From: Actinomycetota bacterium
GTDB taxonomy: Bacteria > Actinomycetota > Acidimicrobiia > IMCC26256 > PALSA-610
Length of the DNA stretch: 64,000 bases
Direction: 5' to 3'
Assembly: GCA_005773635.1 (NCBI GenBank)
Contig: SXHN01000072.1
Coordinates: forward strand, 1 to 64,000
This document shows, piece after piece, positions 44,461 to 54,044 of this stretch (positions are counted from its first letter, which is position 1; every line of letters starts with the position of its first letter). Both the position numbers and the translations under genes were made by a program. Under the pieces are notes generated by a model. That model made no database searches, was not told the DNA's origin, and saw only the letters and a program-made list of their open reading frames with translations.

Positions 44461-45363
44461 TTGGGTATCTGCGAAGGACGCGTGGTCATCGTGACCGGGT
44501 CGGGCAATGGCCTCGGTCGGGAACACGCATTGGAGTTCGCCCGCCAGGGTGCGCGTGTAGTGGTGAACGACCTTGGAGTCGATCGCACGGGGCACGGGCG
44601 AGAATCCGACGTTGCGCAATCTGTCATTGAAGAGATTCATGCTCTCGGTGGCGAAGCGGTCGCCAACGCGAGCGACGTTGCCGACTTTGCGAGCGCTGAA
44701 ACGCTCATCCGAACCGCGATCGAGACTTTTGGACAACTTGACACCCTCGTCTGCAACGCCGGGTTCGTACGCGATCGGATGTTCGCAAATACTGCAGAAG
44801 ACGAGTGGGACGCCATTATCCGCGTGCATCTCAAAGGCCATTACGCACCGGCACGCCACGCGACAGCGTATTGGCGGGATCAAGCCAAAACCGGTCAACC
44901 CGTCGATGCGCGCATTATCAACACCTCGTCGGGCGCGGGGCTGATGGGGAGCGTTGGGCAAGCCGCATACTCGGCGGCAAAAGCGGGGATTGCTGCGCTC
45001 ACACTCGTGCAAAGCGCCGAACTTGGCCGTTACGGCGTGACCGCGAATGCAATTGCGCCGTCGGCGCGTACCCGCATGACTGAGAGCGTTTTTGGTGACC
45101 GCATGGCCGTTCCTGAATCTGGATTCGATCCGAACCACCCCGAAAATATTGCACCATTAGTGGCTTGGCTCGGATCCCACGACAGTGCGGACGTCACCGG
45201 CCGAATCTTCGAAGTGGAAGGCGGCATGATTTCGGTGGCAGACGGCTGGCAACACGGAGAGGTCGTTGACAACGGCGCTCGTTGGCAACCCGTTGATATC
45301 GGTGCGGCGGTTCGGGGTCTCATCGCCCGCGGCCCCACCCAGACTCCGGTGTACGGGGCCTAG
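44461..45363 (+). CDS. Short-chain dehydrogenase, Hsd4A-like
   Basis: 300 residues from a TTG at 44461 with AAAGGA about 7 bases upstream; this gives the N-terminus MGICEGRVVIVTGSGNGLG, matching Hsd4A-type SDRs (Rv3502c) as recalled. An ATG at 44422 would place the start close to the operator. YSAAK is the catalytic pair, and REHALEFARQGARVVVNDLG is typical of multifunctional-enzyme-type 17-beta-hydroxysteroid dehydrogenases. Likely role: NAD-dependent oxidation of a 3-hydroxyacyl or 17-hydroxy group in steroid side-chain catabolism. Confidence 0.82.
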   Translation: MGICEGRVVIVTGSGNGLGREHALEFARQGARVVVNDLGVDRTGHGRESDVAQSVIEEIHALGGEAVANASDVADFASAETLIRTAIETFGQLDTLVCNAGFVRDRMFANTAEDEWDAIIRVHLKGHYAPARHATAYWRDQAKTGQPVDARIINTSSGAGLMGSVGQAAYSAAKAGIAALTLVQSAELGRYGVTANAIAPSARTRMTESVFGDRMAVPESGFDPNHPENIAPLVAWLGSHDSADVTGRIFEVEGGMISVADGWQHGEVVDNGARWQPVDIGAAVRGLIARGPTQTPVYGA

Positions 45364-45383
45364 GTGCAGCTAGATAACTGCGG

Positions 45384-47081
45384 CTACAGCAATCCCACAT
45401 CAACAGCAACCCCGGCGGTAACCCCCAGTGCCGCGGCGACATTCGCGGGAAGTGCACCGCCTGCACCCCGACCGACCGAGGAAGTCGAAAGTGCGAAATT
45501 TCCGGTACTGGCCTTCACGAAGAAGCCAGTAGCGACCGTCGCTTCACATGCAAGACCATGAGTCTCATTACCGGTTCCAGCGCGAAACGCGCTGACCGAG
45601 TTGTAGTTGGCTTGCGTTGTATTGCTACGTGACCAATCCACAACCCGCGACGGCGTGCCCGCGACAGATCGGCAGTAAGCGTTGTAGTCCGCAGTTACTC
45701 CCATCTCCGCGCCGGACAGTGTGTGCGTTTTGTCATCGACGTCAAGCAACGCGGTCGAGGTCGCGCGTGCATCCATCAACACGTTATTGCGGATCGCGAT
45801 ATTACCGACCAGATGGGGCCGCGATCCGTCCCACACTGTGAGTGCCACATCATTCTTGTATACGACGTTGTTGTAAACGTCGATATTCGTCGATTCAATG
45901 ATGTGAATACCAACGTCGGTGTTGCTACGAACAGTGTTTCCGGCAATGATCGCGCCGTCGGAAATTTCGAACTGGATTCCGTTGCGGTTGTTCGAAAACG
46001 CTTCGTTTCGAACAATGACCGCGTGATCAGAGTCGATATCGAACCAGATGCCATTGCCAATATTGTTCAACACGTAGTTTCCGGCGAACTGGACGTTGAC
46101 CGACTGCACAAGCTTTGCACCACCCGCCTCTTGGAACTGATCAAAACGTTCGGTGTTGTTGTTATTGATCTTGTTGTCCTCAATCACAGCACCGTCGGTC
46201 TGGAACGCGTGCAATCCCAATTGCCCGTTAAACCCAAACGTGTTGCCCGCCACAACGGTGCGGTTTCCGCGCAATGACAGGCCCGAAGAGGCGTTGTCTA
46301 CAAAGATATTGTGTTCAAACGTCACATCGTCGGACAGATCAACAACCGCTCCGTGGGTATTGACCGGAGTCGCGAACCGTTCAAACTGCAGGCCGCGAAC
46401 AATGCTGTTGTCAGCGTTATTCAACATCAAAGCCGTTTGTAGGTAGGACCCTTCGAGTACGTGACCAACGGGATCAATCCCGATAAACAGTTGTGAAGTT
46501 GTGTAGTCAACGAAAAAGGCCTTGCCCGACACTTGCGAAAGCTTGGAAACCTGGCGAAGCGGCTGCCCGTCGTAGAACACCATGTCGGGCGCATTCGCCA
46601 TCGGATAATTGGCGGCAACGGTCTCAGGTGCTTGGCGCGGGAATTGATAGTTCCATCCATCGCGGCGCCAATCGCCACCTACCGCAATGAAGCTTGACAA
46701 CGTTCTGCTGCCGCGGATAATCACCGCTTCGTTGGGATACGGCTGCAGCGTTAGCCGCTCGTTCGAAATCGTGAGCGACTCGCGATACACACCCCCGCGA
46801 ATCACAACAGTTCCGCCATGAGGTGCCGCCGTGATAGCGCGACCAATGGTTTTCAACGGCGCGGTCTGGCTACCGGAAGCGGAGTCGTTGCCGGCGGACG
46901 ACACAAAGATCGCGCCAACGGGAACGGGGTACGTGGTGGTACCGAGTGGCTTAGCGCCCGCGCTGCGCGTGGACGCCGCGGATACTGGGTCGAGTGCGTC
47001 ACTGAGTGGGACACCGATCACGACGCCGCCAACCATCAACGTCACAACGCATCTCGCGCCGAATTTGGCGGCGAATTTCAT
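45384..47081 (-). CDS. Secreted right-handed parallel beta-helix protein
   Basis: 565 residues from an ATG at 47081 with GGGAGC upstream. A signal peptide (RCVVTLMVGGVVIGV) is followed by IFVSSAGNDSASGSQTAPLKT, the conserved start of DUF1565/pectate-lyase-type folds, and then about 15 PbH1 repeats rich in N, G and V (for example FAGNYVLNNIGNGIWFD, VIVRNEAFSNNRNGIQFE). Such proteins bind or cut polysaccharides outside the cell. The repeats explain its higher Asn content. It is divergent from a Tat-exported protein. Confidence 0.85.
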   Translation of the reverse strand: MKFAAKFGARCVVTLMVGGVVIGVPLSDALDPVSAASTRSAGAKPLGTTTYPVPVGAIFVSSAGNDSASGSQTAPLKTIGRAITAAPHGGTVVIRGGVYRESLTISNERLTLQPYPNEAVIIRGSRTLSSFIAVGGDWRRDGWNYQFPRQAPETVAANYPMANAPDMVFYDGQPLRQVSKLSQVSGKAFFVDYTTSQLFIGIDPVGHVLEGSYLQTALMLNNADNSIVRGLQFERFATPVNTHGAVVDLSDDVTFEHNIFVDNASSGLSLRGNRTVVAGNTFGFNGQLGLHAFQTDGAVIEDNKINNNNTERFDQFQEAGGAKLVQSVNVQFAGNYVLNNIGNGIWFDIDSDHAVIVRNEAFSNNRNGIQFEISDGAIIAGNTVRSNTDVGIHIIESTNIDVYNNVVYKNDVALTVWDGSRPHLVGNIAIRNNVLMDARATSTALLDVDDKTHTLSGAEMGVTADYNAYCRSVAGTPSRVVDWSRSNTTQANYNSVSAFRAGTGNETHGLACEATVATGFFVKASTGNFALSTSSVGRGAGGALPANVAAALGVTAGVAVDVGLL

Positions 47082-47121
47082 GTGTAGCTCCCGGTCCGCA
47101 GGCAAGGCCCGCCCTACTCCG

Positions 47122-47179
47122 CAGTGGACAGTACTGGCCACCCACCGTGAGTGTCCACTGGCAGCAGTGATACTGGCCA
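47122..47179. repeat. Inverted and direct repeats between the two exported-protein genes
   Basis: CAGTGGACA (47122-47130) and TGTCCACTG (47152-47160) form a perfect 9-base inverted repeat. TACTGGCCA also occurs twice in direct order (47132-47140 and 47171-47179), 39 bases apart. The block fills much of the 218-base divergent promoter region. Probably regulatory; function inferred only from position. Confidence 0.5.
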
Positions 47180-47299
47180 AACCTTTCCATCGTTCGCTCG
47201 GCGCCCACTCAACCTCGACTGTGGCGCATGACACTGCAAGAATCACCACAGTCGTGCGTTATGAGAGCGGGCAACCACTCCAGCAGAACAGGAACCAAC

Positions 47300-48079
47300 A
47301 TGGACCCAGCAGCAACTGCGAATTCTGGCGATGTCACGTCACAGACCCGGCCAGAAAGTACGCGACGCCGCTTTCTCGGGCTCGGCGCGATCTTGGCGAC
47401 GGCGGGCGTAGCAAAAGTCATCGCGGCCGACACCGCGCACGCGACCGTTGGAGCAATGCAGTTCGGCAGCAGTAACAACGCCGGCGTATCGCAGACCAGC
47501 CTCTCATCAACGAGTGCCAAAACGCTGTACGTCGACAACTTGGGTACTGGCATCGCGATCGAGGCCTTTTCAGCCAGCGCTACCGCGAGCACAATTCAGG
47601 CATTTCATAGTGGTTCAGGTGGCGATCCAATCGCCGCCGCGGTGTATGGCTATACCAACGCAGGAATTGGCGTTCATGCCCTCGCATACGGACCTGGCGT
47701 CGGACTTCGAGCTCGCTCGAACGGCCAGCAGGCCGGGGTTGCAATAGAGTCGGTTTCTGAGAGCACTTTGAATCCCGACACCAACGCCACCTTCACGCAC
47801 GAAGGTTTGGGTCACGGCATCTACGCGTCGCTCAACAATGCAGTGAGCAACAGTTACGCGATCGTGGCCTCCACCAAGGGCAGCGCGTCGGCGCTCTTGG
47901 CCAACGGCTTAACCCAGGCCCGAGGCATCAAAATACGAAGTCAGATTGCACACTTATGGCTGGTGCCCGCAGCCACTGCATCGCACCCAGCTTCGGGAAA
48001 CGCAGGCGACCTGTTCGTCGACAAATCGAAGCGCCTCTGGTTTTGCAAAGGCGGGGCTTCGTGGGTGCTAATCGCCTAA
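47300..48079 (+). CDS. Tat-exported protein of unknown function
   Basis: 259 residues from an ATG with AGGAAC upstream. RRRFLGLGAILATAGVA is a twin-arginine signal. The mature part is rich in Ala, Ser and Gly with a repeated pattern (GIGVHALAYGPGVGLRARSNGQQAGVAIES split into short strands), suggesting a beta-rich trimeric or helical fold like those of phage tail fibres. The C-terminus GDLFVDKSKRLWFCKGGASWV resembles the terminal segment of surface-attached proteins. No enzyme motif seen. Possibly co-regulated with the divergent beta-helix protein. Confidence 0.7.
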   Translation: MDPAATANSGDVTSQTRPESTRRRFLGLGAILATAGVAKVIAADTAHATVGAMQFGSSNNAGVSQTSLSSTSAKTLYVDNLGTGIAIEAFSASATASTIQAFHSGSGGDPIAAAVYGYTNAGIGVHALAYGPGVGLRARSNGQQAGVAIESVSESTLNPDTNATFTHEGLGHGIYASLNNAVSNSYAIVASTKGSASALLANGLTQARGIKIRSQIAHLWLVPAATASHPASGNAGDLFVDKSKRLWFCKGGASWVLIA

Positions 48080-48122
48080 CAGGTGACGCCGAGCGACCGC
48101 CTGGCAAGTCATCGGTATTGCA

Positions 48123-48156
48123 GCAGTGAGAGAGCCCGCACGAGCCCTCTCACTGC
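48123..48156 (+). terminator. Terminator-like hairpin after the Tat protein gene
   Basis: GCAGTGAGAG / CTCTCACTGC, a perfect 10-base stem with a 14-base loop, 43 bases after the stop. No strong T-run. The remaining bases up to the next gene at 48278 show nothing identifiable. Confidence 0.65.
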
Positions 48157-48277
48157 AACTGCGCTACTCCACCGCGCCGAATTTGCGACCGTTTGATCTA
48201 CCTGTTCTCGTCGGTCAATTGCTGCAGCAGATGAGGGGTTACTCACCCGTTTCCTGGGTTGCGAATACCCTGTTGCG

Positions 48278-49807
48278 ATGCTCGGACCAACAGTCGCGGA
48301 AGCCGCACGGCGATTTGGTGAGCGAAAGGCCTACGTGGCGCGGCTCCCGGACGGCGACTGGGCCACAGCACTGCGCTTGTCGTATCTCGACCTCGATCGG
48401 ATCTCTGATGAAGTTGCGGCCGGTCTGGCCCATCGAGGGATCGGCATCGGCGACCGAATTGGCCTCGTCACGGCGCCGGGGCTCGAGTACGTCGTGGCTT
48501 ACCTCGCGGCTGCAAAGCTCGGGGCCGTGACTGCTGGTGTCAATGATCGCCTCGCGCCCGAAGAACGCGATGCCGTACTCGCCAAGCTCGACCCGAAAAT
48601 CGTATTGTGTCAACCGGGATACGAAGCCCGTGGTTTCAACTACGAAACTACTGAACGCGCAGAAGCATGCGACTCGCTGCTGTCGGCGTTTCGCAGCGCT
48701 GGCTCCGACATACCGCATCTCGCTCCCGATGCCAACGCCGACACGGCAATAATCTTCACATCAGGCACCACCGGCCAGCCCAAAGGCGCGCGCTACACCA
48801 ACCGCCAACTGCAGTTCATTACCGAAACCGATGTTGGCGATGCCTGGGGCACAGGCGGCCGGAGCTTCACTGGCACATCGTTCGCGCACCTCGGCTTCAT
48901 GACGAAACTCGCAGGCAACCTGCGCCGAGGTGGAACCAGTTTCATTGTTGAGCGGTGGCGTGCCGACGATGCATTGCATCTCCTGAGCTCACAACGCATG
49001 ACCACGGTGGCGGGAGTTCCAACGCAATTTGCGTTGATGCTGCATGATCCAAACTTCGACGACTACGACCTTTCGTCTGTGGAGTACATCGTGACCGGAG
49101 GCGGACCCATCACCGCTGGGTTGGCTGACGAGTGTCGCCGTCGTTTCCAAGCGAAACTCCAAACTCGCTACTCCTGCACCGAAGCTGGCATCGGGCTCGG
49201 TACGGCATTCGACGATCCCGAGATCGACGCGATCGTCTCAGTCGGGCGACCACACCCCGCGGTGGCGCTAGCGATTCGCGACTGTGCCGACCCGGCTCGT
49301 ACCGCTGACCTTGCGACCGGAGACATCGGCGAAGTGTGCTTACGATCCGACGCATGCATGCAGGGCTATTGGAATGACCCCGACGCCACCCGAGCAGCAT
49401 TCACACCGGACGGCTTTGTACGAACTGGCGATCTCGGCTACATCGACGACCAAGGCCGTGTACGGCTCGTCGGCCGCACAAAAGAGATGTACGTCCGAGG
49501 CGGCTACAACGTATATCCAGTTGAGGTCGAAAGTGTTCTTTCGGAGCATCCCTGCGTGGCAGCGGTCGCCATCGTGCCGCGCGCCGATGCCGTAATGGGC
49601 GAAATTGGCGTTGCCTGCGTCGTGGTGCGCGACAACGTCGAGCCCCCTACGCTTGATGCGCTGCGCAGCTTCTTGGTTGATCGCGTCGCCCGCTACAAAG
49701 CGCCCGAAGCGCTGGAGCTCATCGACTCGTTGCCACTCACGCCCATGGACAAACTCGACCGCGTAGCCCTGCGCCAAAAAGTGACGGAGCCGTCAGCTTC
49801 TCATTAG
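48278..49807 (+). CDS. Acyl-CoA synthetase (FadD family)
   Basis: 509-residue AMP-forming ligase: FTSGTTGQPKGARYTN (P-loop), YSCTEAGIGLGTA, GDLGYIDDQGRVRLVGRTKEMY and GGYNVYPVEVES, with the C-terminal Lys in LTPMDKLDRVALRQK. It is followed 11 bases later by an acyl-CoA dehydrogenase gene. It may activate the C/D-ring propionate acid (role of FadD3) or a fatty acid; sequence reading alone does not decide. Confidence 0.86.
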   Translation: MLGPTVAEAARRFGERKAYVARLPDGDWATALRLSYLDLDRISDEVAAGLAHRGIGIGDRIGLVTAPGLEYVVAYLAAAKLGAVTAGVNDRLAPEERDAVLAKLDPKIVLCQPGYEARGFNYETTERAEACDSLLSAFRSAGSDIPHLAPDANADTAIIFTSGTTGQPKGARYTNRQLQFITETDVGDAWGTGGRSFTGTSFAHLGFMTKLAGNLRRGGTSFIVERWRADDALHLLSSQRMTTVAGVPTQFALMLHDPNFDDYDLSSVEYIVTGGGPITAGLADECRRRFQAKLQTRYSCTEAGIGLGTAFDDPEIDAIVSVGRPHPAVALAIRDCADPARTADLATGDIGEVCLRSDACMQGYWNDPDATRAAFTPDGFVRTGDLGYIDDQGRVRLVGRTKEMYVRGGYNVYPVEVESVLSEHPCVAAVAIVPRADAVMGEIGVACVVVRDNVEPPTLDALRSFLVDRVARYKAPEALELIDSLPLTPMDKLDRVALRQKVTEPSASH

Positions 49808-49818
49808 TTTGGTGCGCA

Positions 49819-50925
49819 ATGGACCTCGAACTTACCGACGACCAACTCGAATTGCGCGCGTCCATCAACGCCGTGCTCGCGAAGGAATGTCCACCCTCGC
49901 TGGCTCGAGCAATCACCGAAACCGGTGCGTCCACCGCTGCGTTGTGGGCCACATTCGTGGATCTTGGCTGGCCCGCGCTCACCGTGCCCGACCGGTTTGG
50001 GGGGATCGGCCTCGGAGCGATCGAAGCTGCGGTATTGAGCGAAGAACTGGGACGAACGCTTGCGGCGACGCCATTGCTCGCCACCGTTACGCAGTTCATC
50101 CCACTGGTGATCGCGTGCGGCGACGAACAGCAACAAGCCCGTTGGCTCGGCGCGGTCGCACGCGGCGAGTGTCGCGGCTCCGCGGCCATCGCCGAGGCGA
50201 CGGGGAGCTTCGACCCGAGTCATACCCAAGCAACTGCAGTCGCGGCCGGTGCCGGCTGGGTCTTGTCCGGCAGGAAACGCTTCGCATTCGCCGCCAACGA
50301 AACCGACGCAATCGCGTGCACGGTCGCAATCGACGGGGCGCCGAGGATCGTCATCGTCGACACGGCCGCGGTCACGGTCACCCAGATGCACGCCATCGAC
50401 TTCACTCGCTCGCACTGCGACGTTGTCCTCGACGGTGTCATCATCGCCGACGACCAAGTCCTTTCCAACAATGCTCCGCACGCGATCGCCGATGCGCTGC
50501 AGCACGCAACGCTGGGCGTCGCGTTAGAGACCGTCGGCGTGTGCAATTCGATCTACGAAATCACGTTGGAGTACGTGAAGCAACGCGAACAATTTGGTGT
50601 GCCGATCGGTTCGTTTCAGGCCGTCAAGCACAAGTTTGCAGATCTTGTCATTGCGCTGGAGCGAGCGCGCAGCATCGGCTACTACGCTGCGCTGTGCGTG
50701 GCTGAACACGACGACCGGCGCCACATTGCGGTTGCCGCCGCGAAGGCGGCCGCGGGCGACGCGCAACGGGCTTTGGCCAAAGAAGGTATCCAACTCCACG
50801 GCGGGATCGGCTACACGTGGGAACACGACATGCATCTCTACGTGAAGCGAGCCAAAAGCAACGAACAACTCTTCGGCACCGCGGCCATGCATCGCGCGGC
50901 GATCGCCGATCTCCTCAACGTCTAA
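49819..50925 (+). CDS. Acyl-CoA dehydrogenase
   Basis: 368 residues. LGWPALTVPDRFGGIGLGA, VKQREQFGVPIGSFQAVKHKFA and QLHGGIGYTWEHDMHLYVKRA are family signatures. The central segment is reduced, as in the shorter FadE subunits that need a partner, but no second fadE is adjacent; the upstream gene is a FadD. A strong terminator hairpin follows, ending the fadD-fadE unit. Confidence 0.85.
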   Translation: MDLELTDDQLELRASINAVLAKECPPSLARAITETGASTAALWATFVDLGWPALTVPDRFGGIGLGAIEAAVLSEELGRTLAATPLLATVTQFIPLVIACGDEQQQARWLGAVARGECRGSAAIAEATGSFDPSHTQATAVAAGAGWVLSGRKRFAFAANETDAIACTVAIDGAPRIVIVDTAAVTVTQMHAIDFTRSHCDVVLDGVIIADDQVLSNNAPHAIADALQHATLGVALETVGVCNSIYEITLEYVKQREQFGVPIGSFQAVKHKFADLVIALERARSIGYYAALCVAEHDDRRHIAVAAAKAAAGDAQRALAKEGIQLHGGIGYTWEHDMHLYVKRAKSNEQLFGTAAMHRAAIADLLNV

Positions 50926-50959
50926 CGAAGCGCTGCGGAGAACGCGGTGACCCGAAACG

Positions 50960-50991
50960 CAGTGATGCCCCGCCAAAGCGGGGCATCACTG
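50960..50991. terminator. Strong bidirectional terminator hairpin
   Basis: CAGTGATGCCCCGC-CAAA-GCGGGGCATCACTG is a perfect 14-base stem between convergent genes ending at 50925 and 51014. Confidence 0.88.
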
Positions 50992-51013
50992 AAGTTCGAT
51001 CGATGTATCGGGA

Positions 51014-51754
51014 TCAGGCTTTGCCCAGGAAAATTTCGTAGAACAACCATACGAACACCATGAGCCCAAGACCGGTGTACAGCGCGGCTTGGTGCGTGTC
51101 GTAGATCTTCGTGTTGGGCTTGCCGACCTCAGTCCCGAACTTGCCAAGCGCGTTCAGCTCCATTACGACGGCAACAGCAATCATCAAAATGTAAAACAGC
51201 GTCCGCACTCCACCTTCCGCTTGCTCAAACAGTGGGAAAAAGTGTTGCGCTCCGACCATGCCCAGGAACACTGTGAACGAGAAAATCGTGTTCTGACGCG
51301 ACGCCATCGCGCCACGACGCGCAGCTTTGGGTGCTTCAGGATTGGCTTCTCCACCGGCGGCAACCGCGCGGGCGTTCGCAATCACAATTTGTTGGTTTGG
51401 CCAAATGACCATCCAAACATTCGCAGCCATGATGGTGGAAAAAACGATGGCTGTGGCGAGCACGCCGCCGCTCGGCGATTTCCAAAATGCACTGCCGTAT
51501 CCGTCATCGCCCATGTTGACGGCCAGAATCAGCAGCCCACTGGCAAATGTGGCCATCGCGGCCCACCGAAACCACCACAACGCTCGCCACGTGACTTTGT
51601 CGAACGCATTGTTTCGAGCGGCGGGGTCCATTTCGGCATACCCCGGGGTCTGCACGAAGTTAAAAAACCACAGCAGACCCATCCACATCACCGCAAAGAT
51701 CACGTGGGCGATCCGTAGTTCGCCAGTGAATCCGTCTTTCGAAAATAACACCAT
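51014..51754 (-). CDS. Urate-oxidase-N/PuuD-type membrane protein without cytochrome domain
   Basis: 246 residues from an ATG at 51754. Six or seven hydrophobic helices are visible, with IAHVIFAVMWMGLLWFFNF and WRALWWFRWAAMATFASGLL matching the membrane part of cytochrome-linked urate hydroxylase (PuuD). The C-terminal cytochrome c domain and CxxCH motif of PuuD are missing, so electron transfer would need a partner, or the protein has another role. It converges on the fadE gene. Confidence 0.72.
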   Translation of the reverse strand: MVLFSKDGFTGELRIAHVIFAVMWMGLLWFFNFVQTPGYAEMDPAARNNAFDKVTWRALWWFRWAAMATFASGLLILAVNMGDDGYGSAFWKSPSGGVLATAIVFSTIMAANVWMVIWPNQQIVIANARAVAAGGEANPEAPKAARRGAMASRQNTIFSFTVFLGMVGAQHFFPLFEQAEGGVRTLFYILMIAVAVVMELNALGKFGTEVGKPNTKIYDTHQAALYTGLGLMVFVWLFYEIFLGKA

Positions 51755-51823
51755 ATTTGTCTCTTTTCCAAGCCTATTGAAGTGCGCGGAAACTAACACA
51801 GGTGCTCCGATATCAGCGGGATC

Positions 51824-52627
51824 TCAGAGCGGCGCTGCGGATTCGTCGAGGCCATCCCACCAATCGAACAGTCGCCGCACATCACCGTCAGCGCGCACCG
51901 CGCGTATCAACACGCCTGAGGCGTTGACAGTCCAGAGCAACTCGGAGCCGCGCTCCGTTGTCCCACACGCAAATACCCCAACTGCCGCATCCGGGCCAGA
52001 AGGACGCGCCCAGGTCGAGACCGGTTTGCCCACTTCACCGCACGGTGACTCCACCACCGCGAAAGGTTTGGCATGCGCACCAAACGCTGATTCTGCGATC
52101 GTTGCGCTCGGGAACTGCAGCATTTCCACGACGATGTCTGGCGTCACCTTGCACGACCATTGCGAAGTCGCATCGCGATGCAATGCAGCCGCCTGCCGAC
52201 ACAATTTTCGCCAACCGGCAGGCACGTCAAACTCAGATGCCCCAAGCACGGTAGAAGTAGTTGGAACACTTGTCGCCGTGCTGCTGGTTGCCATTTGGCC
52301 GACTCGAGGCATCGCCGCGTGCGCTTCTTGCTTCGAGTCGCCGCGCTCGAATCGCAACGCAACACCGAGGCCGACGACGCCGACTGCCACGACCAGCAGA
52401 GCAGCGTTGACGGCTCGCGGTGAGCCAATACGGTGGCCACGAAGAGACCGGCGCCGAGAGGGCCGGGAGCGGCGAGTCTCCCACCAGATCTCGCAACGTT
52501 CGCGTAGGCCGGGCTTTGGATCAGCGTCCACGGCCAGGACTCGTTCGCGAACTCGGGCGACAAGATCTTCAATCGGCTCATCGGGATCGATCAGCCGAGG
52601 GTCGATGGCTTCCTCGTCTTCAAACAT
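51824..52627 (-). CDS. Hypothetical single-pass membrane protein
   Basis: 267 residues. An acidic N-terminal 30 residues and a basic segment RRSRPSRRRSLRGHRIG precede one transmembrane helix (about residues 73-92), so the C-terminal 170 residues should lie outside. The outer part has several Cys (CRQAAALH, WSCKVTP, VESPCGE, GVFACGTTE) that may form disulfides. The layout resembles anti-sigma or regulatory anchors, but no ZAS motif or sigma gene is near. Divergent from the LysM gene. Confidence 0.65.
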   Translation of the reverse strand: MFEDEEAIDPRLIDPDEPIEDLVARVRERVLAVDADPKPGLRERCEIWWETRRSRPSRRRSLRGHRIGSPRAVNAALLVVAVGVVGLGVALRFERGDSKQEAHAAMPRVGQMATSSTATSVPTTSTVLGASEFDVPAGWRKLCRQAAALHRDATSQWSCKVTPDIVVEMLQFPSATIAESAFGAHAKPFAVVESPCGEVGKPVSTWARPSGPDAAVGVFACGTTERGSELLWTVNASGVLIRAVRADGDVRRLFDWWDGLDESAAPL

Positions 52628-52676
52628 TTACCCACTATGACACAACTTGACATGATTTCAAGTGTTCAGGCATGAT

Positions 52677-53465
52677 ATGACCATGACACGACGACATCGC
52701 TGGATTCCCGCTGCAACATTCTTCACCGCCCTCGTTGCCCTCGGCGTAGCGCTGGCTCGAATGTTCGACACCGCAGTGCAACACCCCAGAGGCGGCCAGG
52801 CCGCACAAGCTGTCGCAGCACTGTGGTGTCTGTCGGCGATCGTTTGGGTATGGCTCGTGCTCAGCACGACCTTGTCAACCCTCCGACGCGCCGTCCCCGC
52901 ACTCCGAGGCTGCACCGCCCTCGATCGCGCAACGCTTCCGCTCGTACGCACCTTCTTCGACCGAGTTGCAGTTGCGTCGCTGACGGCGGTCGCAATTATC
53001 CCAATGATTTCCCCACCCGCCCACGCACAAACTGCACAGTTGACGACAACTTCCGCGGCTCCATACGTGCGCGGCACAGCTTCGGAGACTGCAAAGGTGC
53101 CACCGCGCATACGAGGCTCTCAACGTTCCACACCATCGACCCCGCGCACGTCTGCCGCAAAGGATCCAGCAACTCCTTCGGAATCGAAACCGCAATCCCT
53201 ACAGCAGCCAGCCGCCGATCCCACCCGTCCCGCCACTCCACACGCGCCTGGTGCGCAGACCAACCTTGGCGCGACCCACCTCGTGATGGCGGGTGAAAGC
53301 CTGTGGTCGATCGCGCGCGACGAACTCCATCGTAGAGGCGAGTCGACGAGCAACCCTGCGATCGCTCGGTATTGGGGTGGACTCATCAGACTCAACCGCA
53401 ATCAGCTCCGGTCGGGTAATCCAAATCTGATATTCGTCGGCGAAACGGTTGTGCTCCCCTCCTGA
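52677..53465 (+). CDS. LysM-domain membrane protein
   Basis: 262 residues from an ATG at 52677; a GTG at 52662 and an ATG at 52683 are alternatives. Two or three hydrophobic helices occupy residues 10-120, a Pro/Ser/Thr-rich linker follows, and a LysM-like domain ends the chain: HLVMAGESLWSIARDEL, WGGLIRLNRNQL and LIFVGETVVLP. LysM binds peptidoglycan glycan chains. The short promoter region before it has CTTGACATGATTTCAAG, an imperfect palindrome. Confidence 0.8.
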   Translation: MTMTRRHRWIPAATFFTALVALGVALARMFDTAVQHPRGGQAAQAVAALWCLSAIVWVWLVLSTTLSTLRRAVPALRGCTALDRATLPLVRTFFDRVAVASLTAVAIIPMISPPAHAQTAQLTTTSAAPYVRGTASETAKVPPRIRGSQRSTPSTPRTSAAKDPATPSESKPQSLQQPAADPTRPATPHAPGAQTNLGATHLVMAGESLWSIARDELHRRGESTSNPAIARYWGGLIRLNRNQLRSGNPNLIFVGETVVLPS

Positions 53466-53564
53466 GCCGCAGAGTCGCCAACCGCGGTCGCAGCCCGGCG
53501 ACTCCGGGCGACCGCGTACGCGCAGTGTGGCGCGATGTCACGGTGGTTCATTACGCTGGCCGCC

Positions 53565-54044
53565 ATGGCGTTGACAGAACTCATTGGTACGGCTCTCGGC
53601 AGCCAGACTGTGCATATCGAACGCGGCCCAGTTCGCGTATTCGGACAAGCGATCCTGGACGATTCGGGCATGTACGAAACCGATGACGCTCCCGTTCCTC
53701 CGACGTTCCCGTTCGTGATGAGCTATTGGGGCTCCATGGGCCAAGGCGGCGCCGCAGGGTTGCCGATCGAAAATCTGCGAGGCAAGGGCCGAGCGATTCT
53801 GCACGGCGAACAGGAATTCATCTACCACACCGACCGGTATCCACACGTTGGCGACACACTCGTCGGCACTGGCATCGTTTCCGAGGTCTACGAAAAGCCG
53901 AAAAGCGATGGAGGAAAGCTCGAATTTTATGTCACCGAAACAACTTGGTGTATCTCTGGCAGCTCCGACCCGGTCGTAACCACGAAATTCACCCTTGCAA
54001 TTAACTGCAAGCCGGGGGCTCCCGAGGCCAAGGCATTGGCCTAA
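53565..54044 (+). CDS. MaoC-like N-terminal (FAS1-type) dehydratase-domain protein
   Basis: 159 residues from an ATG at 53565; an ATG at 53535 is an alternative. ELIGTALGSQTVHIERGPVRVFGQAILD and the proline-rich VPPTFPFVMSYWGSMG correspond to the MaoC N-terminal hotdog, and EFIYHTDRYPHVGDTLVGTG follows. The catalytic hydratase half is not present, so it probably pairs with another protein or binds acyl-CoA. Its stop overlaps the next start (TAATG). Confidence 0.7.
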   Translation: MALTELIGTALGSQTVHIERGPVRVFGQAILDDSGMYETDDAPVPPTFPFVMSYWGSMGQGGAAGLPIENLRGKGRAILHGEQEFIYHTDRYPHVGDTLVGTGIVSEVYEKPKSDGGKLEFYVTETTWCISGSSDPVVTTKFTLAINCKPGAPEAKALA

